DNA of 64,000 bases from Bacteroidota bacterium (GTDB taxonomy: Bacteria; Bacteroidota; Bacteroidia; AKYH767-A; OLB10). The position numbers and the translations under genes were made by a program. Under the pieces are notes generated by a model that saw nothing but the letters and a program-made list of their open reading frames with translations, was not told the DNA's origin and did not search any database. The DNA lies in NCBI GenBank assembly GCA_016713525.1, contig JADJOZ010000001.1, forward strand, positions 791,504-855,503, in the 5' to 3' direction. Numbering within the stretch: the stretch's first letter is position 1; every line of letters starts with the position of its first letter. Below, in pieces: positions 28,252-37,700 of this stretch.

Positions 28252-29372
28252 ATGAAAACCCTGCTCCTCAAATTAATTCTGTTGTCTGTTTTCGTTACTT
28301 CTGTTTCGGCATTTGTAAAGTATGCATTTTATGAGCCTGACAACTCATTACCCTGGGCATTTGTTTCTGATCAGATTTACTTAAAAAGTAAAATTTATGA
28401 AAAGAAACAGAAATCGATCAATACGGTTTTCATTGGATCCAGTGTAATAAGAAGGGGATTTAATCCGGAGATATTTGATTCGCTGACCCGCAAATCAACA
28501 ATTACAAGTTCATTTAATTTTGGTGTAAATTGGATGGGAACTCCAGAATCATTTTATATGATTGATCATGTTTTTCTTACTAAAAACAGTAATATAAAGT
28601 ATGCTTTCATTGAAGTATCAAAACTAAAATATGTAGATTATCCTAATTTACATACAACCCGCGCAACTTATTGGTATAATAATACTTACTTTATTTTTAC
28701 TTTAAAGGCATTTATAAATTCTGCAACCACCAAATGGTATGTAAAAGCAGCAGCATTATTAACTCATTCAATCAGTTTTATTGAAAACAAAATTGGACTC
28801 GATTACTGGCATATTATAAGTGATTTTCAGTTCCGGCAAACTAAATTAGGTGATACACTTGATTTAGTTCCTTATAATTATCGTGGTTTTGATCCATTAA
28901 TTGATAATCCTTATCTTGATACAGAAATTAATGCTGAGGAGAATGTTCAACTTGGAATCCGGGAATTACTTCTTGATACAACAGGACTTTATAATCGGAA
29001 AGTTTTGAGTGCAAATGCATTTACGGCTGTTGAAAAAGGAAAAGGCCTTCAGACTCTAAATAATGTCTATTTACATATATTAAATTCATTAAAAGATGAA
29101 CTTTTGAGTCAGGGTATTTACCCGATTTTTGTTTAGCTCCACGAGCCGATAAACGGCAATATGAAGAAGTTCTACCCTTGTTTTATTCCCTGGATCCCAA
29201 ATACAGGATCAATATTGCAGATAGCCGTAAGTTTCCCGAGTTGTATTCTTTGCAGTTTTCAGCTGATGAAACTCATTTGAATAAGAAAGGTGCTGCCAGG
29301 TTCAGTGAAATCCTCGCTGAGGAATTTCTTCAGTTATTGGATCAGAATCAAAACTTAAAACAAACCAATTGA
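28252..29372 (+). CDS. DltD/AlgX-like SGNH-type membrane-anchored protein (one frameshift)
   Basis: Start set at 28252, 4 bp after the MBOAT stop. An N-terminal helix (KTLLLKLILLSVFVTSVSAF) anchors a periplasmic domain. The nucleophile region is FIGSSVIRRG and the Asp/His region is DETHLNKKGAARF, the SGNH hydrolase layout of DltD and AlgX-like proteins. The frame breaks around 29126-29134 (TTTTTGTTT); one more T gives PIFVLAPRADKRQYEEVLP and a 373-residue protein. It is probably the extracytoplasmic partner that places the ester on the acceptor glycan. A weak terminator follows. Confidence 0.8.
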
Positions 29373-29375
29373 ATT

Positions 29376-29399
29376 AACTCTTAGGGAGTTTGTTTTTTA
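29376..29399 (+). terminator. Possible weak terminator after the dlt-like operon
   Basis: Short AACTC / GAGTT stem with a 5-nt loop followed by TGTTTTTT, 4 bp past the SGNH gene stop. The stem is only 5 bp, so efficiency is doubtful. Confidence 0.4.
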
Positions 29400-29480
29400 T
29401 AATTTATTATTCATTGTAGATTTTTTGTTATAATTTTGATTTTAGATAACAAAAAAATCAATGACAACCTAAGCAGTTTT

Positions 29481-29894
29481 ATGGAGACTATCAGAACAAT
29501 CTATATTGGACAATTAAGGACATCTGCGAAGCATGTTCAATCAGGTGTGGAAATAATTACCGATGCCCCTGTCGACAATCAGGGCAAAGGTGAGGCATTT
29601 TCTCCTACCGACCTGTTAGCTGCTTCATTAGGGAGTTGTGTGCTTACAATTATGGGCATTTCGGCACGTGAACATAAATTCGATATTGATGGTACCAGAA
29701 TTGCTATCACTAAAATTATGGTTTCAAATCCACGAAAAGTAAGTGAGGTAAAAATCGAGTTTGTTTTTCCGCATCAAAACTATACAGAGGGTCAACAAAG
29801 AATTTTAAAGCATGCTGCCCACAATTGTCCGGTTGCACTTAGTCTTCATCCTGATGTGGTTCAGAATATAATTTTCAATTTTAATTCAATCTGA
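29481..29894 (+). CDS. OsmC/Ohr family peroxiredoxin
   Basis: Start placed at 29481; the 15 extra residues from 29436 match nothing in the family. The 137-residue product has the two redox cysteines of the OsmC fold, C53 in SLGSCVLTI and C116 in HNCPVALSL, and the SPTDLLAASLGSC signature. OsmC proteins reduce organic hydroperoxides with these cysteines. A -7-like TAATTTTG at 29431-29438 may drive it. The guanine deaminase gene begins one base after its stop, so both are likely cotranscribed. Confidence 0.88.
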   Translation: METIRTIYIGQLRTSAKHVQSGVEIITDAPVDNQGKGEAFSPTDLLAASLGSCVLTIMGISAREHKFDIDGTRIAITKIMVSNPRKVSEVKIEFVFPHQNYTEGQQRILKHAAHNCPVALSLHPDVVQNIIFNFNSI

Positions 29895-29895
29895 A

Positions 29896-30369
29896 ATGAG
29901 TTTCAATAAGGACTTCTTAAAATATGCAATTGCTTTATCAGAAACCAGCTCCAGTGCCGGTCATGGAGGACCATTTGGCGCAATTGTTGTAAAAAATGGT
30001 GAAATTATTGGTGAAGGTTTTAACTCCGTGACTTCTTCCAATGATCCCACGGCTCATGCTGAAATTGTTGCCATCCGCAATGCTTGTGCCAGGTTAAATT
30101 CTTTTCAACTCGATGGTTGTGAAATTTACACCTCTTGTGAACCATGCCCCATGTGCCTGGGTGCTATATATTGGGCACGTCCCGATCGTGTTTATTATGC
30201 AAATACCAGGTATCAGGCTGCAGATGCCGGTTTCGACGATGCTTTCATCTATGATGAAATAGTAATGCCTCCTGAAACAAGATCAATCCCAATGATACAT
30301 TGTTCCGATAAGGCAGCTGAACAGATTTTTGAAATGTGGAAACTGAATCCGGATAAGACTTTGTATTAA
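29896..30369 (+). CDS. guaD: Guanine deaminase (cytidine-deaminase fold)
   Basis: A 157-residue zinc enzyme. Zinc ligands and the catalytic Glu are in NDPTAHAEIVAI and SCEPCPMCLGAIYWA. The C-terminal AGFDDAFIYDE segment is characteristic of the Bacillus-type GuaD subgroup, which converts guanine to xanthine, rather than of TadA. Length matches the family. It follows OsmC by one base and converges on dgkA. Confidence 0.88.
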   Translation: MSFNKDFLKYAIALSETSSSAGHGGPFGAIVVKNGEIIGEGFNSVTSSNDPTAHAEIVAIRNACARLNSFQLDGCEIYTSCEPCPMCLGAIYWARPDRVYYANTRYQAADAGFDDAFIYDEIVMPPETRSIPMIHCSDKAAEQIFEMWKLNPDKTLY

Positions 30370-30373
30370 ATGG

Positions 30374-30742
30374 TTATTCTAATAGTCCTGTTTTTGGAAC
30401 GAAAATGAGTAAACCGGTTATCAGTGCAATAACAGCTGAAATTAATACAGCACCTGCAGTTATATCTTTAACTTTCCCTGCAAGTTCATTCCATTCCGGG
30501 GAAACCAGGTTTACGAGATACTCAATGGCCGTATTCATAGTTTCTGAAACCAGAACCAAACCAATAACACCCGTCAAAGCCATCCATTCGGTAGCGGTTA
30601 CTTTGAAGTAAATTCCTGAAATAACCACAACAATTATTGAAATAAGATGAAAGCGAAAGTTCCATTGTGTTTTGGTTACTTCTATAATGCCATTGATTGC
30701 ATAAATAAAACTATTTTTCCTTTTGTGCTGGTTCGTTGGCAT
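30374..30742 (-). CDS. dgkA: Diacylglycerol/undecaprenol kinase family protein
   Basis: A small protein of ~122 residues with three membrane helices and the DgkA signature (SFIYAINGI, VSETMNTAIEYLVNLV, KDITAGAVLISAVIA). The ENTAIE-like stretch is SETMNTAIE. It phosphorylates diacylglycerol or, as in Gram-positive homologs, undecaprenol. Start set at 30742 to shorten the overlap with the upstream gene; 30754 is also possible. Either way it overlaps the DUF1361 gene by 30-45 bp. Confidence 0.88.
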   Translation of the reverse strand: MPTNQHKRKNSFIYAINGIIEVTKTQWNFRFHLISIIVVVISGIYFKVTATEWMALTGVIGLVLVSETMNTAIEYLVNLVSPEWNELAGKVKDITAGAVLISAVIALITGLLIFVPKTGLLE

Positions 30743-31412
30743 GGGTGGCGTCATTTACTATAAACAGTAGTGTAAAATAATTAATGATAAGGAACATGGC
30801 AAGAATTCCAACTATGTATACCATCTGATGGTTCTGGCCGACATTCCTGATCAATCCATAAATATCGGTAAGCAGGTTGACCGGTTGAACAACAATATCC
30901 CAACTGTTGTATCTTTCAAATCGTCCCAAATATATACCGAAACTGGTTAATACCAAAATAGAAATAGTGGTTAAGTGGCTGAGCCAGTCGGGAAGGTATT
31001 TATGTATAATGCGTTTCATTTGAATAAGTGATGCAAATGCTATAAACAGGCTATTAAAACAACAGAAAATCAGAATCAGAAAATCGTACCAGTAGGCGAT
31101 ATCATTTCTTGGTTTTAAATGAACAAGATCGGTTATTATGTAGGGTGTATTGGGAAAAAAAAGTAACCACAATGCTGCTGGCAATAACAGTATTAATCCG
31201 TTTCGTCTTTTTGTAGTATATGCTTTTAGGGATGTTGAAATAATTAATGGTATCCAGGCCAGAAACAAATTCCAGAGCAGGAACAGATAAGTTTTGTTAC
31301 CTGTGATTTCATGACGGTATAAAATTAATGATGAGGCGATTATCGTTGTCATCAATAATATAGTAATTAACTTTTTTCCCGGATCAGGAATTCTATTGGA
31401 TTGTATTTTCAT
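30711..31412 (-). CDS. DUF1361 domain-containing membrane protein
   Basis: A 233-residue protein with about seven hydrophobic helices. The stretch LLFFPNTPYIITDLVHLKPR and the later VGRNHQ-like NVGQNHQMVYIVG fit DUF1361. It overlaps the next upstream gene by four bases and dgkA at its 3' end, so it is part of one transcript. Function unknown. Confidence 0.72.
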   Translation of the reverse strand: MKIQSNRIPDPGKKLITILLMTTIIASSLILYRHEITGNKTYLFLLWNLFLAWIPLIISTSLKAYTTKRRNGLILLLPAALWLLFFPNTPYIITDLVHLKPRNDIAYWYDFLILIFCCFNSLFIAFASLIQMKRIIHKYLPDWLSHLTTISILVLTSFGIYLGRFERYNSWDIVVQPVNLLTDIYGLIRNVGQNHQMVYIVGILAMFLIINYFTLLFIVNDATHANEPAQKEK

Positions 31413-32131
31413 GCCTTTGTAGTTCTGTATGTTTTATGAATGAGATTGAAAACGGGGATTGTTAAAAGAATAAATCCAGAAAGAAATAAAGCCCAGGAGA
31501 ATTCGCCGGGTATGAAAGTTTTCAGATCATCCATGATATAGCTTTCAGCGCCGGATTCAACAGATGGTGAGTAGGACATCTTGCGATAAATGATGTATTC
31601 ATAAAGAAATGATCCTATACAAATGAGTGAACCTGTAGTAAGCAACAACCAGGAATATGCAGGCAATAAGAGTGTTAACTTCTGAACGTTATTTTTCAAA
31701 AGGAAAAGTGCAAGAATTATCATGAGCACCGAAAGCAGACAAGGTGCCAGAACCGGTCCCAGCCACGGAAACGGTATCAGAAATAAAATGTCCCATTCGA
31801 GAATGGAAACAGGCCAGTTGAGTACCAGCTTCAGTCCGATATAGTACATAATATCCCATACAGCAAAAGATAGAATGAAATAGGCAAATCTGGTTGTGGC
31901 ATTAAATCCTGCCAGCCATCCAATACATACTAACATAATCACTGTAGCTGCTTCGCGACCAATTTCAGTGATGCTTGTTGTTAAAGAAACGGGCACCAAT
32001 GGAAATTGAAAGCCAAGCGGATAATAATGTTCTCTGAGATAAACCACAACTGCCGACTCGAGAAAGCCCATGGCTAAACTGAATAGAATTACCAAAGTGG
32101 TATTTCTGGTGATTGAAACTTCAACTTTCAT
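31409..32131 (-). CDS. Uncharacterised polytopic membrane protein
   Basis: A 240-residue protein with about six membrane helices. It has notable conserved-looking segments near the start (GFLESAVVVYLREHYYPLGF) and in the middle (AVWDIMYYIGLKLVLNWP, then FLIPFPWLGPVLAPC). I do not recognise the family. It overlaps both its neighbours by four bases (ATGA junctions), so translation is probably coupled. A structural or transport role is possible but not shown. Confidence 0.7.
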   Translation of the reverse strand: MKVEVSITRNTTLVILFSLAMGFLESAVVVYLREHYYPLGFQFPLVPVSLTTSITEIGREAATVIMLVCIGWLAGFNATTRFAYFILSFAVWDIMYYIGLKLVLNWPVSILEWDILFLIPFPWLGPVLAPCLLSVLMIILALFLLKNNVQKLTLLLPAYSWLLLTTGSLICIGSFLYEYIIYRKMSYSPSVESGAESYIMDDLKTFIPGEFSWALFLSGFILLTIPVFNLIHKTYRTTKA

Positions 32132-33707
32132 TTTACAGCTTCAGATAATTTTAAGTTTTCTTCCTGAGTGGTTAACCATTTGTAGGATGATGCTTCAGCA
32201 ATATTATATGATGGCCATTTGTATTGCGGATAGACTTCAGTGAAACTGGAGGCAATGGTATTTAGTCTGGAGCGAAATTCCTGAATGGTTTTAATGTTGC
32301 ACCAACGAGTTGGTTTAGCATGATGGGCGATGATTTGTTTTTCAATAACAGCCATATTTTCATAGAGCAACGGATAAACAGCAGGCCCAGCTTCAGATAA
32401 AAATCAACATCGATTTCACTGCTATTTGCATGATTCAAGTTGTATTTCGCAATTACCTGATCCCAGTTAACCAATGATAAACATGAAAGCATGAGTGCAC
32501 AGGCAACCGAATTTATTTTTAGAAGCCATTTGGCAGATTTTCGCTTTTCGATTTTTTTATACATGGATATTAATCCAACAATTACCAATGCCAGAAAAAC
32601 TAAAACACCAATTCTTTTGTAGGCAAGGCCATGATATGAAATGTAATGCCAGTTCCTGAGTAAAACTGATATACAAAGCAGGGTATTTTGAAAGATCCAT
32701 ACATAGGATAATATTTTAATTGTTTTGTTTTTCTTATAGAAATTGAGGTTCCCATGAAAATAATAAAGTAATATCACTATCGAAAGCAACATACTTATAA
32801 TTAAATACCATGTTGCTTCATGCACAAAATATTTGAGACTGAAATTTTCTGGTACCTGATATCCGAACCAGTTTTCTTTGATATCTGTGATATTAAAAAT
32901 CAGCAATAAAATATTTACTCCTATTAGCAATACAACACCTGATTTAAATTGTTTTCGAATGGCATTCATGGGGATCACCGGTCTGTAAATCAGTTGCCTG
33001 AAACCACTGACAGGTTTTATCGATTTATTAAGGCGGAACAGGTCATCAAAGCCTTCCGTAAGATAATTGAGTGCACGAATGGCAGGAGGTGTTTTGAGTG
33101 CCAGGGCAATCAATGTCATCCCGCCAAGGAGAAATACCAGCCAGGGAGCACTTACGTTCTCAAAAAAGCTTTCAATTAATTCTCCTATAGTTGTAAAAAA
33201 GCCGTTGAAATAGCTTGCAAATGTATTGCTGGAACCGCTGTATAACAGTAAATAGATTCCCATTATCACTAGCGGAGCAATTACTATTTTGAAATAATAT
33301 AATATGGTTCTTCCGGATTTTGTTTTGGATATAAATTTAATTCCATTGAGGAAAAATGCCAGCACCTGATTGAATGCACCTGCGAAAAAATTAAAGATGG
33401 CTATTGCCGGTGATTTAACATTGGAAGGCCATGAGAAAACAATCATTACCAGACAACTGAAAAAATGCATGGCAATCGACAATCCACTATTAAATAAAGT
33501 TACTCCGATTCCTGTTAATATAACACACATCACAGCGAACCACCAGTTTGTCCGGTAAATTATTTCAGGCCTTGCAAATGCCAGGGAAACGGCCAGCAGT
33601 GTGCTAAATATTCCGAAATTTATTCCCGGTTTTTCGTTCCAGAAAAAGTAATTGTAAATTAGCAGCAATAGCAAGCTTGTGATTGATAGTGCATATTTTT
33701 TCAGCAT
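32128..33707 (-). CDS. DUF4153/DUF4173-type membrane protein (one frameshift)
   Basis: A large polytopic protein with about twelve hydrophobic helices, starting LKKYALSITSLLLLLIYNYFF, and a central region (RQLIYRPVIPMNAIRKQFKSG) typical of the DUF4153/DUF4173 families. The frame breaks near 32384-32388; restoring one G/C joins YLKLG to PAVYPLLYENMAVIEKQI and gives 526 residues. The new C-terminus (RLNTIASSFTEVYPQYKWPSYNIAE) looks cytoplasmic. Homologs often sit beside small HTH regulators, as here. Function unknown. Confidence 0.75.
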
Positions 33708-33783
33708 GGTATGATATTTTAGGTTTCACTTTGTATCTCAAAGTGAAAAGGTGTGTTTTATTGTATTTGTGAATTAATATTTA

Positions 33784-34074
33784 TCAATTTGTTTTTCGGA
33801 TAATGATTTCCAGCGCTGAGAGGTGTTCCTGAAAAGCTTTTATTCCTGCAGCCGTTGCTTTGTAGGAAGTTTGTGGTTTGCGGCCAACAAATTGCTTGAT
33901 GATTGAAATGTATCCAGCTTTTTCCAAAGCAGTAGCATGGCTTGCAAGGTTACCATCAGTAATTTCAAGCAACTCTTTAATTGAATTGAAATCGAGCTGC
34001 TCATTTACCATAAGCAGCGACATCAATCCGAGCCGGACCCTATTTTCAAAAGCTTTATTGAGATTGCTGATCAT
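33784..34074 (-). CDS. Small winged-helix transcriptional regulator (HTH_34 type)
   Basis: A 96-residue single-domain regulator. The helix-turn-helix is in FNSIKELLEITDGNLASHATALEKAGYISI, followed by the wing FVGRKPQTSYKATAAG. This is the short MarR/ArsR-like HTH_34 group without a sensor domain. It overlaps the upstream membrane protein by four bases, which suggests the two act together. It may regulate the membrane-protein genes that follow. Confidence 0.88.
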   Translation of the reverse strand: MISNLNKAFENRVRLGLMSLLMVNEQLDFNSIKELLEITDGNLASHATALEKAGYISIIKQFVGRKPQTSYKATAAGIKAFQEHLSALEIIIRKTN

Positions 34075-34706
34075 GCTTCATATTTGTAGTACATAACTAC
34101 TCCGTAAACAATGTGCATCACACCGAAACCGATTGCCCAAAACCATAATCCATACATGATGAAAAACAAGTTCAGGATGCCCAACACAATTTCAATTAAT
34201 CCCAGATAGCGGATGTCTTCCAGTGTGTATTTACTGCCATTGATTAACGCCAGTCCATAAAAAATAAGCATAGCAGGGGCCACCAGGGCGGGAAGACCGT
34301 AATTTATGAGTTGGGCACAAAATAATCCACCTGCTGCTAAAGGAATCATCAAATTAATAGCCATGCGTTTGGAAGCTTTATTCCACACTGTTTCGCCTCT
34401 TTTAGAAGCTTTCCGCATGGTAAATACAACACCGGTAACCAATGACATTATCAAAGTGGCAGCTGCCAGGGCAACAAAAAACAGGTAATGCGTTAAAATT
34501 CCACTTATTTGGAGGGGATGTATTAATCGACTGTAGCTTGAGGCTACTCCCGGATTGTCGAGATACCACCAGGCAATAAAGGCTGCTATAAGAGCATAAA
34601 TTCCAGCGGCAACTCCGGTTAAACCACTAAGTGACAGAAAGCGGGTCGACTTCTCCATGAGTGACCGAATGTGTACAAGATTGTCGAGGTGTTGATTTGA
34701 TTCCAT
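34071..34706 (-). CDS. Uncharacterised six-helix membrane protein paired with HTH regulator
   Basis: A 211-residue protein. A short cytoplasmic N-terminus (HLDNLVHIRSLMEKSTRFLSLSG) is followed by about six membrane helices and an ending rich in YVVYKYE-like residues (VYGVVMYYKYEA). The layout is seen in Bacteroidota operons where such a protein precedes a small HTH_34 regulator. It might be a membrane sensor for the regulator, but this is inference. A plausible promoter lies just upstream. Confidence 0.72.
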   Translation of the reverse strand: MESNQHLDNLVHIRSLMEKSTRFLSLSGLTGVAAGIYALIAAFIAWWYLDNPGVASSYSRLIHPLQISGILTHYLFFVALAAATLIMSLVTGVVFTMRKASKRGETVWNKASKRMAINLMIPLAAGGLFCAQLINYGLPALVAPAMLIFYGLALINGSKYTLEDIRYLGLIEIVLGILNLFFIMYGLWFWAIGFGVMHIVYGVVMYYKYEA

Positions 34707-34725
34707 TGGAAAGTACTTTGAATTG

Positions 34726-34756
34726 CAAAGTAAATGTATTTGTATAAAAAGTCAAA
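34726..34756 (-). promoter_or_regulatory. Putative promoter of the membrane protein/HTH operon
   Basis: Minus strand TTTG (34753-34756), 20 bp, TACTTTG (34726-34732). This is near the Bacteroidota consensus, but the -7 box is one base short. It lies 20 bp before the ATG at 34706. Confidence 0.45.
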
Positions 34757-34799
34757 GGAAAATTCAAATTAAATCATATGATATTGATTGTGAGTGCTA

Positions 34800-34835
34800 T
34801 AAAAAATGAAAATCCGCCACTTTGAGGTGGCGGAT
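34800..34835 (-). terminator. Terminator of the small lipoprotein gene
   Basis: ATCCGCCAC / GTGGCGGAT, a perfect 9-bp stem with a 6-nt loop, followed on the minus strand by TTTCATTTTTT. It begins about 22 bp past the stop of the 43-residue lipoprotein. Confidence 0.85.
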
Positions 34836-34857
34836 CGATATTTTGAGTGATTAAATA

Positions 34858-34989
34858 TTAAGAATGAGCAGCAGGCTGTACTTTCTTAGGCATATTTTTA
34901 CCATAAGCAGGGCATTTTTCCCTTGGCTTACAAGAACTCACAAAAACAATAGCAGATACCAACAGGAGAAGCGCAGTTATTTTTTTCAT
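34858..34989 (-). CDS. Small lipoprotein (43 residues)
   Basis: Start set at 34989 (MKKITALLLLVSAIVFVSSC), which gives a textbook lipoprotein signal with the lipobox VSSC. The mature part is only about 24 residues, KPREKCPAYGKN ... VQPAAHS. It has its own terminator, which supports a real expressed gene. Similar tiny CPAYG-containing lipoproteins occur in Bacteroidota; function unknown. Confidence 0.72.
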   Translation of the reverse strand: MKKITALLLLVSAIVFVSSCKPREKCPAYGKNMPKKVQPAAHS

Positions 34990-35202
34990 TTTATATTCTT
35001 TACGGATACGATTTGAGGATTCGATTGATATTGGAAGCAAAGTAACAAAACTCAAATCACATATATTCAATATGTTAATAAGTAGTGGAAGTTACTAACA
35101 ACGCTTATAATTATCGATAATTACGTCAAATATATAAAATTGCTCATTCATATGCTAATCTGAGGCGTGTAAGCATTAAATTGGTAATTTTCACCGGTCA
35201 AA

Positions 35203-35901
35203 ATGAGCACCATAAAAAACACACCCGGGGTAGATCCCAAGCTGAACAAGGACTGGAAAGACCGGTTGAGAAAGGAGTTCGAATCATCGTATTTCGTTGA
35301 TCTTAAGGCTTTTTTATTGGAAGAGAAAGCTTCCGGTAAGCAACTGTTTCCCCCAGGCAACAAACTCTTCAATGCATTCGATCACACATCTTTTGATTCC
35401 GTTAAGGTGGTCATATTAGGTCAGGATCCTTATCACGGTCCCGGACAGGCCCATGGTTTATGCTTTTCGGTAGCACCTGGAATTCAAAAGCCACCTTCGT
35501 TACAAAACATTTTCAAAGAAATAAGAGATGATTTGGGATATCCGATTCCGGAGTCGGGCAATCTGGAAAGTTGGGCAAAGCAGGGAGTCTTACTTTTGAA
35601 TGCAACATTGACAGTAAGAGCAGGAGAGGCCGGTTCACATCAGAATAAAGGTTGGGAACAATTCACCAATGCCGTTATCCGTTTGTTATCGGAAGAGAAA
35701 GAAGGATTAATTTTCCTCCTGTGGGGAAGATTTGCACAAGCAAAAGAGGCAATCATTGATACCGGAAAACATTTTGTTCTTAAAGCGGCCCATCCATCTC
35801 CATTGTCGGCATACAATGGATTTTTTGGATGTAAACATTTTTCAAAAGTTAATGAAATATTACTCAACACCGGTCGTAAACCAATCAACTGGAAACTTTA
35901 A
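35203..35901 (+). CDS. ung: Uracil-DNA glycosylase
   Basis: A 232-residue family 1 UDG that removes uracil from DNA to start base excision repair. The water-activating motif is GQDPYHGPGQAHGL (~residues 73-86) and the minor-groove loop is HPSPLSAYNGFFG (~195). The uracil-binding region LLLNATLTV is also present. Length is normal. The Omp85 gene begins a few bases after its stop. Confidence 0.97.
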   Translation: MSTIKNTPGVDPKLNKDWKDRLRKEFESSYFVDLKAFLLEEKASGKQLFPPGNKLFNAFDHTSFDSVKVVILGQDPYHGPGQAHGLCFSVAPGIQKPPSLQNIFKEIRDDLGYPIPESGNLESWAKQGVLLLNATLTVRAGEAGSHQNKGWEQFTNAVIRLLSEEKEGLIFLLWGRFAQAKEAIIDTGKHFVLKAAHPSPLSAYNGFFGCKHFSKVNEILLNTGRKPINWKL

Positions 35902-35908
35902 CAACCGG

Positions 35909-37657
35909 ATGATGGGGCTTTACCTGAAAATAGCCGGAATTGTATTGGCAATATCTTTATTTGCCATCAATGATTCGCTGGCACAAAAATATTTTAAAGC
36001 ATCAATCGATTCTGTACCAAATTCTATTCTAAGAAAACTGACAACTGAAAGTCAGGTTAACGGAATAGAAGAGGGTAGGAGAAATATAGAAGGAATACTG
36101 GTTTCACCCTATGATTATGGATTTCTGGCTGCTTCAGCAGATACATTTTTCATCGCCAATGATACCTTGTTCGCGCAAATTCATTCCGGAATTTCTTATA
36201 CCTGGGTTCATTTAAAGAATGGAAATCTCGATGAGGGTTTGTTGACAGAAACCGGATTCAGAGAAAAATTCTATGATAACAAACCAATTTCTGTTAAAGG
36301 AATAAATGATTTAAACAAACGTATTCTGGAGTATTGCGAAAATCATGGATATCCTTTTGCAAGTCTCGTTTACGATAAATTCGAATTTAATGGTGCGATG
36401 GTTACTGCATCGTTATTTCTGCTGAGTGAAAGACTGGTAAAAATCGACAGTGTAATTGTGAAGGGAAGTTCGCGTCTTTCACAAAAATACCTGACCAATT
36501 ACCTCTCCATGAAACCGGGCGATATTTACAATGAATCGCTGGTGAAAAAAGTCGGGAGCAGGGTCCGAGAGTTACCTATGGTAACAGAAGTTCGCCCATT
36601 CAGTGTTGTTTTTGTGGAAGACAAAGCCCGTTTAATTTTAGCATTGGATGATAAAAAAGCCAGTCAGATTGACGGTGTAATAGGGGTGTTGCCTGATAAT
36701 TCAGGTTCCGGAAAAATACAGATTACGGGTGATCTCAGAATTCGTTTACTTTCATCATTTGGCAGGGGAGAATTGTTTGATCTGAACTGGAAACAACCAC
36801 AGGCAAAGACACAGGATTTAAAAGTCCGGACCAATTATCCTTTCATTTTTTCATCTCAATTCGGACTCGATTTTAATCTTGGAATCTATAAAAAAGACAC
36901 CTCCTACATTGAAGTTACTCTCGGCGGTGGAGTGCTGTTTTTATTGAAAGGTGGCAATTATCTGAAGGCATTTGTGAGTGATAAAAAGTCGAATTTACTT
37001 TCCACGAAAGCATTTGAAAATACAACCGTGTTACCTTCGTTTGCTGATGTCAGTATTACCTCTTATGGTATTGGGTTTAAATCTGCCAATCTCGATTACC
37101 GGTTTAATCCCCGTAAGGGATACAGCCTGGAACTAACTGCTTCGGCCGGAAACAAAACCATCGAAAAAAACAGCAAACTGAATCAGTCAGTTTACGACTC
37201 GCTGGAATTGAAGTCTGTGCAATATAACGGGGAACTCATATTCGATTATTACATCCCATTTTTTAAGCGAAATGTTGTAAATATTGGTCTCATGGGCGCA
37301 GCTTTATCGGGTGAAAACACCTTCGATAATGAACTTTACCGCTTCGGTGGATTGCGAACATTACGTGGATTTGATGAGGAATCACTGACAGCCTCACTTT
37401 ATGCTGTTGGCAAAGTAGAGATTAGATATTTGCTCGAACAAAACTCCTATTTATTTGTTTTTTTAAATCAGGGATGGTATGAACGGAACTCCGGAAGTGC
37501 TTATACTCAGGATAATCCGATTGGATTTGGGGCAGGAATCACCTTTGAGACAAAACTGGGAATATTCTCTTTCAATTATGCATTAGGTAAGGAATTCGAC
37601 AATCCGATTCGCTTTAAAACAGCAAAAGTTCATTTCGGATTGATCAATTATTTCTGA
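35909..37657 (+). CDS. Omp85/BamA-TamA family outer-membrane protein
   Basis: The open frame begins inside ung, but I take the ATG at 35909 (or 35912) because it starts a signal peptide (YLKIAGIVLAISLFAINDSLAQ). The 582-residue product has one clear POTRA-like segment (IDSVIVKGSSRLSQKYLTNYLSMKPGDIY) and a C-terminal barrel with the surface-antigen motif FGGLRTLRGFDEES. It is smaller than BamA, so more likely a TamA-like or accessory Omp85 assembly factor. It starts 7 bp after ung. Confidence 0.85.
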   Translation: MMGLYLKIAGIVLAISLFAINDSLAQKYFKASIDSVPNSILRKLTTESQVNGIEEGRRNIEGILVSPYDYGFLAASADTFFIANDTLFAQIHSGISYTWVHLKNGNLDEGLLTETGFREKFYDNKPISVKGINDLNKRILEYCENHGYPFASLVYDKFEFNGAMVTASLFLLSERLVKIDSVIVKGSSRLSQKYLTNYLSMKPGDIYNESLVKKVGSRVRELPMVTEVRPFSVVFVEDKARLILALDDKKASQIDGVIGVLPDNSGSGKIQITGDLRIRLLSSFGRGELFDLNWKQPQAKTQDLKVRTNYPFIFSSQFGLDFNLGIYKKDTSYIEVTLGGGVLFLLKGGNYLKAFVSDKKSNLLSTKAFENTTVLPSFADVSITSYGIGFKSANLDYRFNPRKGYSLELTASAGNKTIEKNSKLNQSVYDSLELKSVQYNGELIFDYYIPFFKRNVVNIGLMGAALSGENTFDNELYRFGGLRTLRGFDEESLTASLYAVGKVEIRYLLEQNSYLFVFLNQGWYERNSGSAYTQDNPIGFGAGITFETKLGIFSFNYALGKEFDNPIRFKTAKVHFGLINYF

Positions 37658-37700
37658 AGCTCCTCAGGAATCACTAATTTTAAAGCCTCTAAAGTCTGTT

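Noticed and set aside
24370..29372. A true teichoic-acid D-alanylation operon
   Set aside because: The organism is Gram-negative, the MBOAT is AlgI-sized and an extra GNAT is present; dlt-like is the most that can be said.
29436..29480. Longer N-terminus for the OsmC protein
   Set aside because: The extra residues are low-complexity and unlike the family; they also overlap a -7-like promoter box.
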